Shown in pieces: positions 1 to 5,058 of a DNA stretch of 5,058 nt; the stretch's first letter is position 1; each line of letters begins with the position of its first letter. The position numbers and the translations under genes were made by a program. The notes beneath the pieces are model-generated. The model saw nothing but the letters and a program-made list of their open reading frames with translations, was not told where the DNA came from and did no database searches. The DNA is from Rudanella sp. (GTDB lineage: Bacteria; Bacteroidota; Bacteroidia; Cytophagales; Spirosomataceae): assembly GCA_026785985.1 (NCBI GenBank), contig JAJAYX010000077.1, forward strand, positions 1-5,058, written 5' to 3'.

Positions 1-2026
1 CGATAGCACCGCCCGATACGAGTTGAGCCGACAGGCTAAACGCATTCGCATCCGATGCCGGATTCACGGTGTACGGTCCCCCAGAAGTCGTTGCTCCTAC
101 AATACCAGCCGCCCAATACCGAACCTGACCATCCGCCCCTGTCGAGTTAAAGGTGAACTGCTTGGTCGAACAATTGTAGGTAGGAGCGAGTAAAGAGAAT
201 GTTCCCGTTGGTACAGAAGGATTCACCGTTGTAGGTGGGGCAATAACGGGGGGAGTCGTGACGACCGGGGGAGTTACAGGTGTTATGCCGTTGCAGGTTG
301 CTTTCCAGTCCCACGAATAATTCACGATAGCACCGCCCGATACGAGTTGAGCCGACAGGCTAAACGCATTCGCATCCGATGATGGGTTAACCGTATAAGG
401 CCCCGCAGAAGTAGTACGACCCACAATGCCAGCCGCCCAATAGTGAACTTGACCAGCCGAAGCGGTGGAGTTGAAGGTGAATTGCTTGGTCGAACAATCG
501 TAGGCAGGAGCCAGCAATGCAAACGTTCCCGTTGGGGGAGTCACCGTTACCGGAGGAGTCACAACCGGAGGAGTTACAGGTGTACTGCCATCGGGAACCC
601 CGGAACCCGAACCATTTACCGTAAATGTTTCGCTTGGTTCCCCCTGATAAACAGGTGATGAAGCCGATACACGAAGCCGATACCGTCCATTCGCCCAGGC
701 TGGAATGGTAACACCGATTGGGTTGCCACCGCCATTGGCTACGGTTGACAGCACCGCCCCCCCTTCCGTTAGTATATCGACCCGGTAGTGATTATCTGAA
801 CCAACGGGGATCGTACTGATATAAGGAACCTGTATGTAAGCCCCCACTCCTACCGTCATGGGTAGTACATAACCTGTTGTGAGTAAAGGAGTGCGCGAAG
901 GAAGCGAGGGCTGAACCTGAGAAAAGAAATTGCCATCCAATCGGTCGGCCCACAGCCCCGCCAGAAACTGGCAGTCCTGACGGGCAAAATGTAGCCCATC
1001 GTCTAACCGATGCTGAGGGTACACGTAGGGATCGGTATAAGGTCCCGACCAGTTATTAGCCATTCCCCCTAATGCTTCCTGAGCCGAAATAATGTTTGGG
1101 TCAGTGATAGCCGCAATCCCGGTAAATTTGGTAGGCATGTATGACGCTTTGGCGACAACCCACGAGAGGGAGGAAAAGCCCGACTGCTGACGCGATTTGT
1201 TGATAGCAACCATCACGTTGTTGATGTAGTCCTGACGGGAGGTCTGATTTCCGTCAGATTCTCCCTGATGCCACAGCACCGCCCGAACGCCGGTTCGTTT
1301 CAGATAGTGCAGGATGGCGACCCCCAAACCCCGATAGGGAGCGTTGTTAGTGACATTACCCGTACTCTGTGCGCCATTGGCCGCGTCGCGCCAATTGCTG
1401 GACGAAGTGCCTCCGTAACCCGCGCCGAGGATAAGCACAGGTACACCCGTTTTCTGAACGATACGGTCAGCAAAAGCCCCCCACATAAACAGGGGGGCCG
1501 CCGGGCCAGCCGAAACGTTTCCCCCCGGCGCATTGGTTTTCAGACCTGCCTGAGAAAACGTGGTTGGCAACTGGTTTTCGGCTATCGAACCCCCTCCCCC
1601 ACCCCAATAATCCGCGACCGAAACCCGGTCATCGGTAGCCGCTCCGGTATCCCAATTGTTGCCGTAGCTGTTCGACTGCCCGGCAGTCACGAACACCTCC
1701 CCTACCCCAAAGGGGTCAACCGTCCAATACCCCCCGTTTGAGGAGCGAACTTCCAGCCGGTACCAGCCGCCTGACACCCGCAGGCTACCCTCGAAGGTGT
1801 TGGTTGCATTAGATGCAATGGTTGTCCAATCCACTGTTTGTCCCCCGTTCAGTGCTGTTACTTTGGCCTGAATCGTTTGGCCAGAGCCACAGCGACCAGC
1901 AATGGGGACATTGGCGTAATTATCGTTTCCCCGCTGGAATACGATGCGGGAAGTGGGCATACTGATCTGGGCCAGTGATGGAAGGACAAGACTCAGCAAA
2001 AACAGGAAAGTGAAAAACTTTTTCAT
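1..2026 (-). CDS. Secreted sialate O-acetylesterase-like SGNH carbohydrate esterase with C-terminal repeat modules (3' end outside window)
   Basis: I translated the minus strand from the ATG at 2026; it stays open for 675 codons to the window edge, so the C-terminus is missing. Residues 1-19 form a signal peptide (MKKFFTFLFLL..., cleavage likely at SLA|Q), so the protein is exported. Residues 20-105 look like a beta-sandwich lead-in. Residues 106-365 carry the SASA/SGNH esterase signatures: GQSNS with nucleophile Ser118, a G-Y-GGTSSSNW block at 203-211, WHQGESD at 252-258, and DGLH with likely catalytic Asp343/His346. Residues 366-475 resemble an Ig-like or jelly-roll module ending in ETFTVNG. 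Then come Thr/Pro/Val linkers and two copies of a repeat module. Family knowledge: such enzymes remove O-acetyl groups from sialic acids or plant polysaccharides; the substrate here cannot be told. The repeats and linkers suggest surface attachment, carbohydrate binding or a type IX secretion route (inference). No convincing promoter or Shine-Dalgarno was seen upstream. Confidence 0.88.
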   Translation of the reverse strand, partial: MKKFFTFLFLLSLVLPSLAQISMPTSRIVFQRGNDNYANVPIAGRCGSGQTIQAKVTALNGGQTVDWTTIASNATNTFEGSLRVSGGWYRLEVRSSNGGYWTVDPFGVGEVFVTAGQSNSYGNNWDTGAATDDRVSVADYWGGGGGSIAENQLPTTFSQAGLKTNAPGGNVSAGPAAPLFMWGAFADRIVQKTGVPVLILGAGYGGTSSSNWRDAANGAQSTGNVTNNAPYRGLGVAILHYLKRTGVRAVLWHQGESDGNQTSRQDYINNVMVAINKSRQQSGFSSLSWVVAKASYMPTKFTGIAAITDPNIISAQEALGGMANNWSGPYTDPYVYPQHRLDDGLHFARQDCQFLAGLWADRLDGNFFSQVQPSLPSRTPLLTTGYVLPMTVGVGAYIQVPYISTIPVGSDNHYRVDILTEGGAVLSTVANGGGNPIGVTIPAWANGRYRLRVSASSPVYQGEPSETFTVNGSGSGVPDGSTPVTPPVVTPPVTVTPPTGTFALLAPAYDCSTKQFTFNSTASAGQVHYWAAGIVGRTTSAGPYTVNPSSDANAFSLSAQLVSGGAIVNYSWDWKATCNGITPVTPPVVTTPPVIAPPTTVNPSVPTGTFSLLAPTYNCSTKQFTFNSTGADGQVRYWAAGIVGATTSGGPYTVNPASDANAFSLSAQLVSGGAI
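2..208 (-). repeat. Esterase C-terminal module, copy 2 (residues 607-675, truncated by window edge)
   Basis: The second copy starts 108 residues (324 bases) after the first. Aligned by eye over 69 residues, the two copies differ at 10 positions (59/69 identical). At DNA level positions 1-57 are identical to 325-381. The near-identity points to recent duplication or ongoing homogenisation of the array, and further copies may lie beyond the window. Confidence 0.85.
326..532 (-). repeat. Esterase C-terminal module, copy 1 (residues 499-567 of a roughly 82-residue unit)
   Basis: This segment encodes a module beginning TGTFALLAPAYDCSTKQF and continuing through YWAAGIVG, GPYTVNP and DANAFSLSAQL. 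The unit runs on to WDWKATC at residues 572-578 and is bounded by linkers rich in TPP and PVV. Each unit has two cysteines (511 and 578 here) that could form a disulfide in the exported protein. Modules of this style (LLAPTYxC...) recur in secreted Cytophagales proteins; I do not know a confirmed function. Confidence 0.85.
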
Positions 2027-2530
2027 TGAGATACAGAGAATGGTAAAATAAGTGATACAGGACGCGCTTAAATGCCTTCAGAATGAAGTGAAACAAGGAG
2101 CTTTGGCGTTGTTTTAAGTTTATAAATTCAATTGCGATTGCTAATTTATATTTAAAATTACAAATCAAAAAACACCTTATTAAAAACATGTAAAAAATTG
2201 GATCGAAATAATATAGTTAACTATCTAATTTTCAAGTAGTTATTATTAAAAAATGATTATATTTTGTATTGTGAAAAATTAAATTTATAAATAATTGTCA
2301 TTAAAATATAACAAATTCTAAATATTGACAAGACAATAGTATTTATATTCTATGTATTATATATAGATTTAGGTATCATTTAATATAGTCTGATCAGTCT
2401 AAAACCTGTGCAGAGTAGTAGCTGGTGCTAAAAGTGGCATACGTATTAAAGTTGTTAAAATTGTATTTTATTAAAATTATTACTATATTTATTAAGTTTA
2501 TATATATTTTAACCCTTTGCTCCTGATACT
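2027..2530. other. A/T-rich intergenic region between divergent genes
   Basis: No gene is supported in these 504 bases. The part nearest the esterase start (2027-2120) has mixed composition; beyond about 2120 it becomes extremely A/T-rich. By hand count 2221-2340 has 18 G/C in 120 bases, far below the flanking genes. It must hold promoters for the esterase (leftward) and the 2531 gene (rightward), but I found no exact TAnnTTTG box with a -33 element in either direction. TAAGTTTA at 2493-2500 is one base off the box. The octamer CTGATCAG occurs at 2390-2397 and again at 2553-2560 inside the next gene. No tRNA, iteron array or DnaA-box cluster was recognised. Confidence 0.7.
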
Positions 2531-3307
2531 ATGCGTATCATTACTTCCTTGACTGATCAGCCAGCCGATAGACCCGTATTATCGGAGATTGGTCGATTGG
2601 CAACCGGGTTTACTGACCAGGGCCAGAATGGTGTTGAGTTTCCACGCAGTACCGACTACTTTGTCGTTCGCAGCGAATTTGCCGAGCCGTTTAACCAACT
2701 CTTAGGTGAGAAACCTGCCAGTTTATCCATTTTGTTTATTTCGGATGATCCCAATTTTTCTTGCAATGAACGCCTGGAAATCCGGGATCATAAGGGAAAT
2801 CTGTTTGCCTATGGGGATGGGGCCACATTTTACTTTTTTGATGTCGATTCAAAGACGTACTCAAAAATTTGTACGGTTGAAAAACACCCTGATATTATGA
2901 ATCAGACTGTGACGCACCTGCGGAAAGGGTTGATTCATAATAAGGCCAAAACCATTAAATGGCAGGACGTACTCTACCTTCGTTTTATGATTCGGGACTT
3001 CCCCGTACTTGGGTACTGGCAGTACGTAACCCATGCAAAAAAAACCACCATCCCGGCACTGCGGGATACCTTCGATGGCTGCTTGAAAACATTTGGCACC
3101 GTCACCAAGATACCTTTCTTATTGCGGGTCAAAAAGGTAAGGTCAAATAATCCCGGTGATTGTGTTCAATTCCCGGTTGTTCAGTTGTTACCGATGATCT
3201 CAATGGAGGAGGGTTACAGGCTTTCAGGCAGGCCCTCCTCTATTTTATCCGAACTGGAGGAGCCATCTGTTTCCTTGCTGGAATCACCGCACTCCGACCC
3301 CGTTTAG
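2531..3307 (+). CDS. Recombination directionality factor-like (phiC31 gp3-like) hypothetical protein
   Basis: The product is 258 residues with no signal peptide or membrane segment, so cytoplasmic. I see a pattern I associate with phage gp3-like recombination directionality factors: G21-xL-xxGF at 21-27, a Pro-x-Ser-x-D-Y-F block at 38-44, LGEKPASLSILFISDDP at 58-74, AYGDG at 93-97, and a C-terminal half with LYLRFMI (148-154), LGYWQYVTHA (160-169) and PFLLRVKKV (195-203). The typical LGEKP..L.I.F..DDP, GDG and G.W...T order is retained. The two or more cysteines usually seen in the middle of such proteins are only partly present (C78, C114, C184). In that family the protein binds a large serine integrase and switches it to excision; no integrase is in this window, so the role here is unproven. 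The tail after residue 215 is low in recognisable features. The ATG at 2531 is the first in frame, with no Shine-Dalgarno, as usual in Bacteroidota. Confidence 0.6.
   Translation: MRIITSLTDQPADRPVLSEIGRLATGFTDQGQNGVEFPRSTDYFVVRSEFAEPFNQLLGEKPASLSILFISDDPNFSCNERLEIRDHKGNLFAYGDGATFYFFDVDSKTYSKICTVEKHPDIMNQTVTHLRKGLIHNKAKTIKWQDVLYLRFMIRDFPVLGYWQYVTHAKKTTIPALRDTFDGCLKTFGTVTKIPFLLRVKKVRSNNPGDCVQFPVVQLLPMISMEEGYRLSGRPSSILSELEEPSVSLLESPHSDPV
3206..3240 (+). other. G/C-rich inverted repeat within the 3' part of the RDF-like gene
   Basis: GAGGAGGG at 3206-3213 pairs perfectly with CCCTCCTC at 3233-3240 across a 19-base loop, followed by the T-rich TATTTTAT. It resembles an intrinsic terminator but lies inside the reading frame, about 67 bases before the stop codon. 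It may be a weak terminator, an mRNA-stability hairpin, or chance. Confidence 0.35.
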
Positions 3308-3332
3308 GAAGCAAAGTGGCTATTGGTAAACT

Positions 3333-3363
3333 GGATTTTGTGTAAAATTTTTACACAAAATCC
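3333..3363. promoter_or_regulatory. Perfect 31-base palindrome 1 (15-base arms), probable protein-binding site
   Basis: The left arm GGATTTTGTGTAAAA at 3333-3347 and the right arm at 3349-3363 are exact reverse complements around a single T at 3348. It starts 25 bases after the RDF-like stop codon. With a one-base centre, A/T-rich arms and no clean T-tail, it looks more like a dimeric DNA-binding-protein site (operator, parS-like or replication control) than a terminator. The inner 23 bases (TTTGTGTAAAA, T, and the inverse) recur exactly in the palindrome at 4330-4368. Confidence 0.75.
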
Positions 3364-3457
3364 GGCCCTTTGGTCAGCATCGACCCTACGCTAATAATCG
3401 AAGACGTACCAATAATTATTCGATAATAATAATATTTTTATGTAAAACGGAATTATT

Positions 3458-3465
3458 TACCTTTG
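3458..3465 (+). promoter_or_regulatory. Bacteroidota-type -7 promoter box, probable original parA promoter
   Basis: TACCTTTG matches the Bacteroidota sigma-ABfr -7 consensus TAnnTTTG exactly. The -33 position holds only a T-run (about 3435-3439) rather than a clear TTG, so strength is uncertain. Transcription would start near 3470 and run rightward. A small inverted pair, GTAAA at 3442-3446 and TTTAC at 3456-3460, brackets the spacer and overlaps the box. Before the IS insertion the start would have been about 20 bases from palindrome 2 and about 145 bases from the parA ATG. Now the IS lies in between. Confidence 0.45.
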
Positions 3466-3487
3466 CTTTTGAACGTACGTCTAAAAC

Positions 3488-3495
3488 CAGAGAGC
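3488..3495. repeat. IS target-site duplication, left copy
   Basis: CAGAGAGC directly abuts the left IS end and is repeated exactly at 4326-4333 beyond the right end. Eight bases fits the usual IS1-family range of about 8-9. Confidence 0.92.
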
Positions 3496-3519
3496 GGTAG
3501 TTATTTAAAAGGTGTTGAT
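3496..3519 (+). repeat. IS1-family left terminal inverted repeat (IRL)
   Basis: It begins GGTAGTTATTTAAAAGG and continues to TGTTGAT; all 24 bases match the complement of 4302-4325. The next base breaks the symmetry. Just inside, ATCAAAA at 3520-3526 and TTTTGAT at 3552-3558 form a smaller inverted pair. Confidence 0.93.
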
Positions 3520-3548
3520 ATCAAAAAGGCAAGCACAACTTCTGGTAG

Positions 3549-3556
3549 TACTTTTG
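3549..3556 (+). promoter_or_regulatory. Candidate transposase promoter -7 box
   Basis: TACTTTTG matches TAnnTTTG exactly and lies 31 bases upstream of the transposase ATG, leaving a short leader of about 25 bases. No TTG is found at the expected -33 spacing (the nearest, 3515-3517 in the left repeat, is too far), so this would be a weak promoter, as is common for IS elements. Confidence 0.45.
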
Positions 3557-3587
3557 ATGTGACCAAACAACCAAAACAACACCTGTC

Positions 3588-4316
3588 ATGCTTGCCGTTA
3601 CAAAAATAGAGCAATGCCCTAAATGTGGTAGTCAGAACATTGTCAAAAATGGCTTCACCCGCCACAAAAACCAACGGGTGCTTTGTAAAGACTGCCAAAA
3701 AACCGTCGTTTTACGACGCAAAAAGACACCCCTTATCGACCTTAAAGCCGTCGCTCGCTCGTTTCTGGAACGGCTCAGCCTGTGCGGAGTTAGCCGTGTA
3801 TTTGCCATCAGTTACTACACGGTATATCAACAACTTGACTTAGCGTGTTTACTGTTGCCTAATTTCAGAACGCAAGTAACTGACTCTAAGCAGACTAATT
3901 ATACCCTTGAATTTGATGAATTATGCGGTTTCTGTGGCTCAAAGAAAATCAAACAGTGGCTTTGGGCGGCTTTATGCAAAGAAACCCGTCAAATTGTGGC
4001 CTACGTGATTGGCGACCGAAGCGAGAAGACCTTCCGGCGGTTGGTACGAAAAATCCCTTTGGCGTACTTGCGCTGTCAGTCCTTTAGTAACCATTGGAAA
4101 TCGTATCGGCTACTTTGTAGTAAAGGCAACCATGAACAGGTTGGTAAGGAAACGGGTAAGACCAATCATATTGAACGGTATTGGGCTACGCTCCGAGCCA
4201 GGCTGAGCCGGTACGTGCGGAAAAGTTTGTCTTTTTCCAGAAAGCTAAAATACCACCACTTAGTCACCAAACTATTTGTTTGCAACTACAATCAGGAATG
4301 CATCAACACCTTTTAA
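3588..4316 (+). CDS. IS1-family transposase, single frame, with Asn replacing the second catalytic Asp
   Basis: The 242-residue protein matches the IS1 InsAB' layout. An N-terminal zinc ribbon has Cys10, Cys13, Cys33 and Cys36 (CPKCGSQNIVKNG...CKDC). A helix-turn-helix-like segment lies around 58-85. The catalytic domain has D110 in LEFDELCGFCGSKK with QWLWAAL just after, GDRSEKTFRRL at 142-152, and E196 in TNHIERYWATLRARL, ending in the RKSLSFSRK signature at 211-219. The second catalytic Asp is expected in a (T/S)D-x-W-x-x-Y block; here residues 167-173 read SNHWKSY, with AAC (4089-4091) for Asn168. One G-to-A change from GAC would explain it. Established DDE chemistry predicts loss of strand transfer, so the protein may be inactive unless another copy supplies transposase. 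The ATG at 3588 leaves the zinc ribbon intact, and the TAA lies within the right terminal repeat. Confidence 0.92.
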   Translation: MLAVTKIEQCPKCGSQNIVKNGFTRHKNQRVLCKDCQKTVVLRRKKTPLIDLKAVARSFLERLSLCGVSRVFAISYYTVYQQLDLACLLLPNFRTQVTDSKQTNYTLEFDELCGFCGSKKIKQWLWAALCKETRQIVAYVIGDRSEKTFRRLVRKIPLAYLRCQSFSNHWKSYRLLCSKGNHEQVGKETGKTNHIERYWATLRARLSRYVRKSLSFSRKLKYHHLVTKLFVCNYNQECINTF

Positions 4317-4325
4317 ATAACTACC
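4302..4325 (-). repeat. IS1-family right terminal inverted repeat (IRR)
   Basis: Exact reverse complement of 3496-3519 over 24 bases. It also encodes the last residues and stop codon of the transposase, so IS end and gene end are constrained together. Confidence 0.93.
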
Positions 4326-4333
4326 CAGAGAGC
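4326..4333. repeat. IS target-site duplication, right copy
   Basis: CAGAGAGC, identical to 3488-3495. Its last four bases (GAGC, 4330-4333) are also the outermost bases of palindrome 2, so the IS inserted at the edge of that site and the duplication rebuilt it. Confidence 0.92.
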
Positions 4334-4368
4334 TAAATTTGTGTAAAATTTTTACACAAATTTAGCTC
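4330..4368. promoter_or_regulatory. Perfect 39-base palindrome 2 (19-base arms) upstream of parA
   Basis: The left arm GAGCTAAATTTGTGTAAAA (4330-4348) and the right arm (4350-4368) are exact reverse complements around T4349. The central 23 bases are identical to the centre of palindrome 1; the outer arms differ (GAGCTAAA versus GGAT) but each is still self-complementary. Compensated outer bases plus a fixed core suggest selection for symmetry. It lies 86 bases before the parA start, so an operator or centromere-like (parS) site for a partner protein is the leading idea. An RNA hairpin acting as terminator is possible but lacks a T-tail. Confidence 0.75.
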
Positions 4369-4398
4369 CATCAGTCAGGCGTTCTGCCCGTAAACAAG

Positions 4399-4422
4399 CC
4401 CTCTCTCTATAGAAAAAGAGGG
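4399..4422 (+). other. Hairpin in the parA leader
   Basis: CCCTCT (4399-4404) pairs with AGAGGG (4417-4422) around a 12-base loop that itself contains the palindrome TCTATAGA (4406-4413). The following TCATCTTTT is a poor U-tract, so it could be a weak terminator or attenuator, or a leader structure affecting parA translation. Rest of the leader (4369-4398 and 4423-4454) shows no further element. Confidence 0.4.
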
Positions 4423-4454
4423 TCATCTTTTGCCTAACATAAACCAATCAACCA

Positions 4455-5058
4455 ATGGCAACCATCATTGCCTTAACTTCCAATAAGGGAGGCACCGGAA
4501 AAACAACCATCGCTCTTGGCCTTGCCGGGGCTTTAGCCGAACAGCAGTTCCGAATACTGCTTATCGATATGGACCAACAGGGGAATGCTACTTCCGGGAC
4601 AGGTCAGCCTTGCCCGACCCAACATCACGTGGGTACCTGGCTCCGGGGCCAGAGCGCGTTTGAAGAAACCGTCCTAAAGGGTAATAAAGGAATTGATTTG
4701 ATTCCAGCCGGGCAGGAAATCATTCAGCACGAGCAGCTACTAAGTGCAGAGCGGGGCGTAGAATGGGCCCTCTCGGATAATTTGAAGGTATGTCAGGATC
4801 AATACGATTATATCCTTATCGACTGCCCTCCCAACCTGGGGGTCATGACTTTTATAGCCCTGACGGCCGCTCACTTCTATATTGTCCCGATGCAGGGCGA
4901 AAATTTCGCTTATTTGGGTCTGGAAAGCATTCAGAAGTGTGTGTTGAGTGTGCAGCGTAAATACAATCCGGATCTGCGGCTGGCGGGTATTGCCCTGAAT
5001 AAATTTCAACTTAAAACCCGTTTTGGGAAGGCTCTCTATGATCAGCTCAGTGCTAACC
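4455..5058 (+). CDS. parA: ParA/Soj-family partition ATPase (N-terminal part; 3' end outside window)
   Basis: The frame is open from the ATG at 4455 for 201 codons to the edge. ParA proteins are Walker-type ATPases that bind DNA nonspecifically and, stimulated by a ParB partner on parS, move plasmids or chromosomes to daughter cells. The deviant Walker A motif NKGGTGKTT (residues 10-18, signature Lys11 and catalytic Lys16) is followed by LLIDMDQQGNAT (35-46, Asp40 of the A' motif) and Walker B YILIDCPP (119-126, Asp123). There is no N-terminal helix-turn-helix extension, so it fits the short type Ib or chromosomal Soj-like class rather than P1/F-type ParA; in type Ib systems the partner or centromere-binding protein, not ParA, usually controls the promoter, and sites often lie upstream. 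A parB-like gene would be expected just beyond the window. No Shine-Dalgarno; the leader before ATG is A-rich. The IS now separates it from its probable native promoter. Confidence 0.92.
   Translation, partial: MATIIALTSNKGGTGKTTIALGLAGALAEQQFRILLIDMDQQGNATSGTGQPCPTQHHVGTWLRGQSAFEETVLKGNKGIDLIPAGQEIIQHEQLLSAERGVEWALSDNLKVCQDQYDYILIDCPPNLGVMTFIALTAAHFYIVPMQGENFAYLGLESIQKCVLSVQRKYNPDLRLAGIALNKFQLKTRFGKALYDQLSAN

Larger units (their letters stand above)
3496..4325 (+). mobile_element. Complete IS1-family insertion sequence, 830 bp
   Basis: The element is bounded by 24-bp perfect terminal inverted repeats and flanked by an 8-bp direct duplication. It carries a single transposase reading frame whose stop codon lies inside the right repeat. 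Length, ends starting GGTAG, duplication length and the protein all fit IS1. Classical IS1 makes transposase by a frameshift between insA and insB; here the zinc-ribbon part and the DDE part are already in one frame, as in the single-ORF IS1 members found in other lineages. It is inserted between a promoter and parA. The intact ends and unmutated duplication indicate a fairly recent insertion. Confidence 0.93.

Noticed and set aside
1268..1741. 157-codon plus-strand open frame
   Set aside because: It lies wholly antisense to the esterase catalytic domain, whose frame shows clear family motifs; the plus-strand product is a low-complexity Arg/Pro-rich shadow.
1920..2189. 89-codon minus-strand open frame over the esterase start
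   Set aside because: It runs in another frame over the signal peptide and upstream A/T-rich DNA; its hydrophobic, Phe/Leu/Ile-rich product reflects base composition.
2511..2519. AACCCTTTG just upstream of the 2531 gene as a -7 box
   Set aside because: The TA lies four bases rather than two before TTTG, so it does not fit TAnnTTTG, and no -33 element is seen.
2390..2560. Repeated CTGATCAG octamer
   Set aside because: Only two copies, one of them in coding sequence; too little to call an operator pair.
3160..3345. 61-codon plus-strand frame ending within palindrome 1
   Set aside because: Considered as evidence for a frameshifted C-terminus of the RDF-like protein, but the main frame continues with plausible family-like sequence and has its own stop at 3307.
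3333..3363. Palindrome 1 as an intrinsic terminator for the RDF-like gene
   Set aside because: The stem is mostly A/T, has a one-base centre and no U-tract after it; the identical core upstream of parA argues for a binding site. Termination is not fully excluded.
3411..3420. AATAATTATT palindrome
   Set aside because: Ten bases of pure A/T symmetry in A/T-rich DNA is expected by chance.
3501..3698. 65-codon minus-strand frame within the IS
   Set aside because: Antisense to the transposase zinc-ribbon region and overlapping the left terminal repeat; no family features.
4740..5009. 89-codon minus-strand frame within parA
   Set aside because: Antisense to a clear ParA ATPase sequence including Walker B; a shadow frame.

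Overview
The window looks like DNA from a Bacteroidota bacterium, most likely a Cytophagales member of the Spirosoma/Larkinella type. The clues are a secreted sialate-O-acetylesterase-like protein with Thr/Pro/Val linkers and repeated beta-sandwich modules, exact matches to the Bacteroidota -7 promoter box (TAnnTTTG), starts without Shine-Dalgarno sequences, and very A/T-rich intergenic DNA. This taxonomic reading is inference. The gene content on the right (a recombination-directionality-factor-like protein, an IS element and a ParA ATPase) suggests a plasmid or other mobile or accessory replicon.

Layout. Positions 1-2026, minus strand: one long open gene with its 3' end outside the window. 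It encodes an exported SGNH-type carbohydrate esterase (signal peptide, GQSNS, HQGESD and DGLH blocks) followed by at least two copies of a 108-residue-period module. Positions 2027-2530: a 504-base non-coding, extremely A/T-rich spacer. Positions 2531-3307, plus strand: a 258-residue protein resembling phage recombination directionality factors of the phiC31 gp3-like group. Positions 3308-3495: a regulatory stretch with a perfect 31-base palindrome and a canonical -7 promoter box. Positions 3496-4325: a complete 830-bp IS1-family element with 24-bp perfect inverted ends and an 8-bp target duplication, carrying a one-frame transposase. Positions 4330-4368: a second perfect palindrome (39 bases) sharing a 23-base core with the first. 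Positions 4369-4454: a leader with a short hairpin. Position 4455 to the edge, plus strand: the N-terminal 201 codons of a ParA/Soj-type partition ATPase.

How it fits together. If the IS and one target copy are removed, the promoter at 3458-3465 lies directly upstream of the second palindrome and then parA, and the two palindromes lie 128 bases apart. The simplest reading is a plasmid partition or control region: twin binding sites (operator or centromere-like) around a promoter that once drove parA, now interrupted by an IS1-family insertion. The IS landed on the outer edge of the second palindrome, and the target duplication preserved the palindrome intact. The IS transposase carries Asn where the second catalytic Asp of the DDE triad is expected, so this copy may be unable to move itself.
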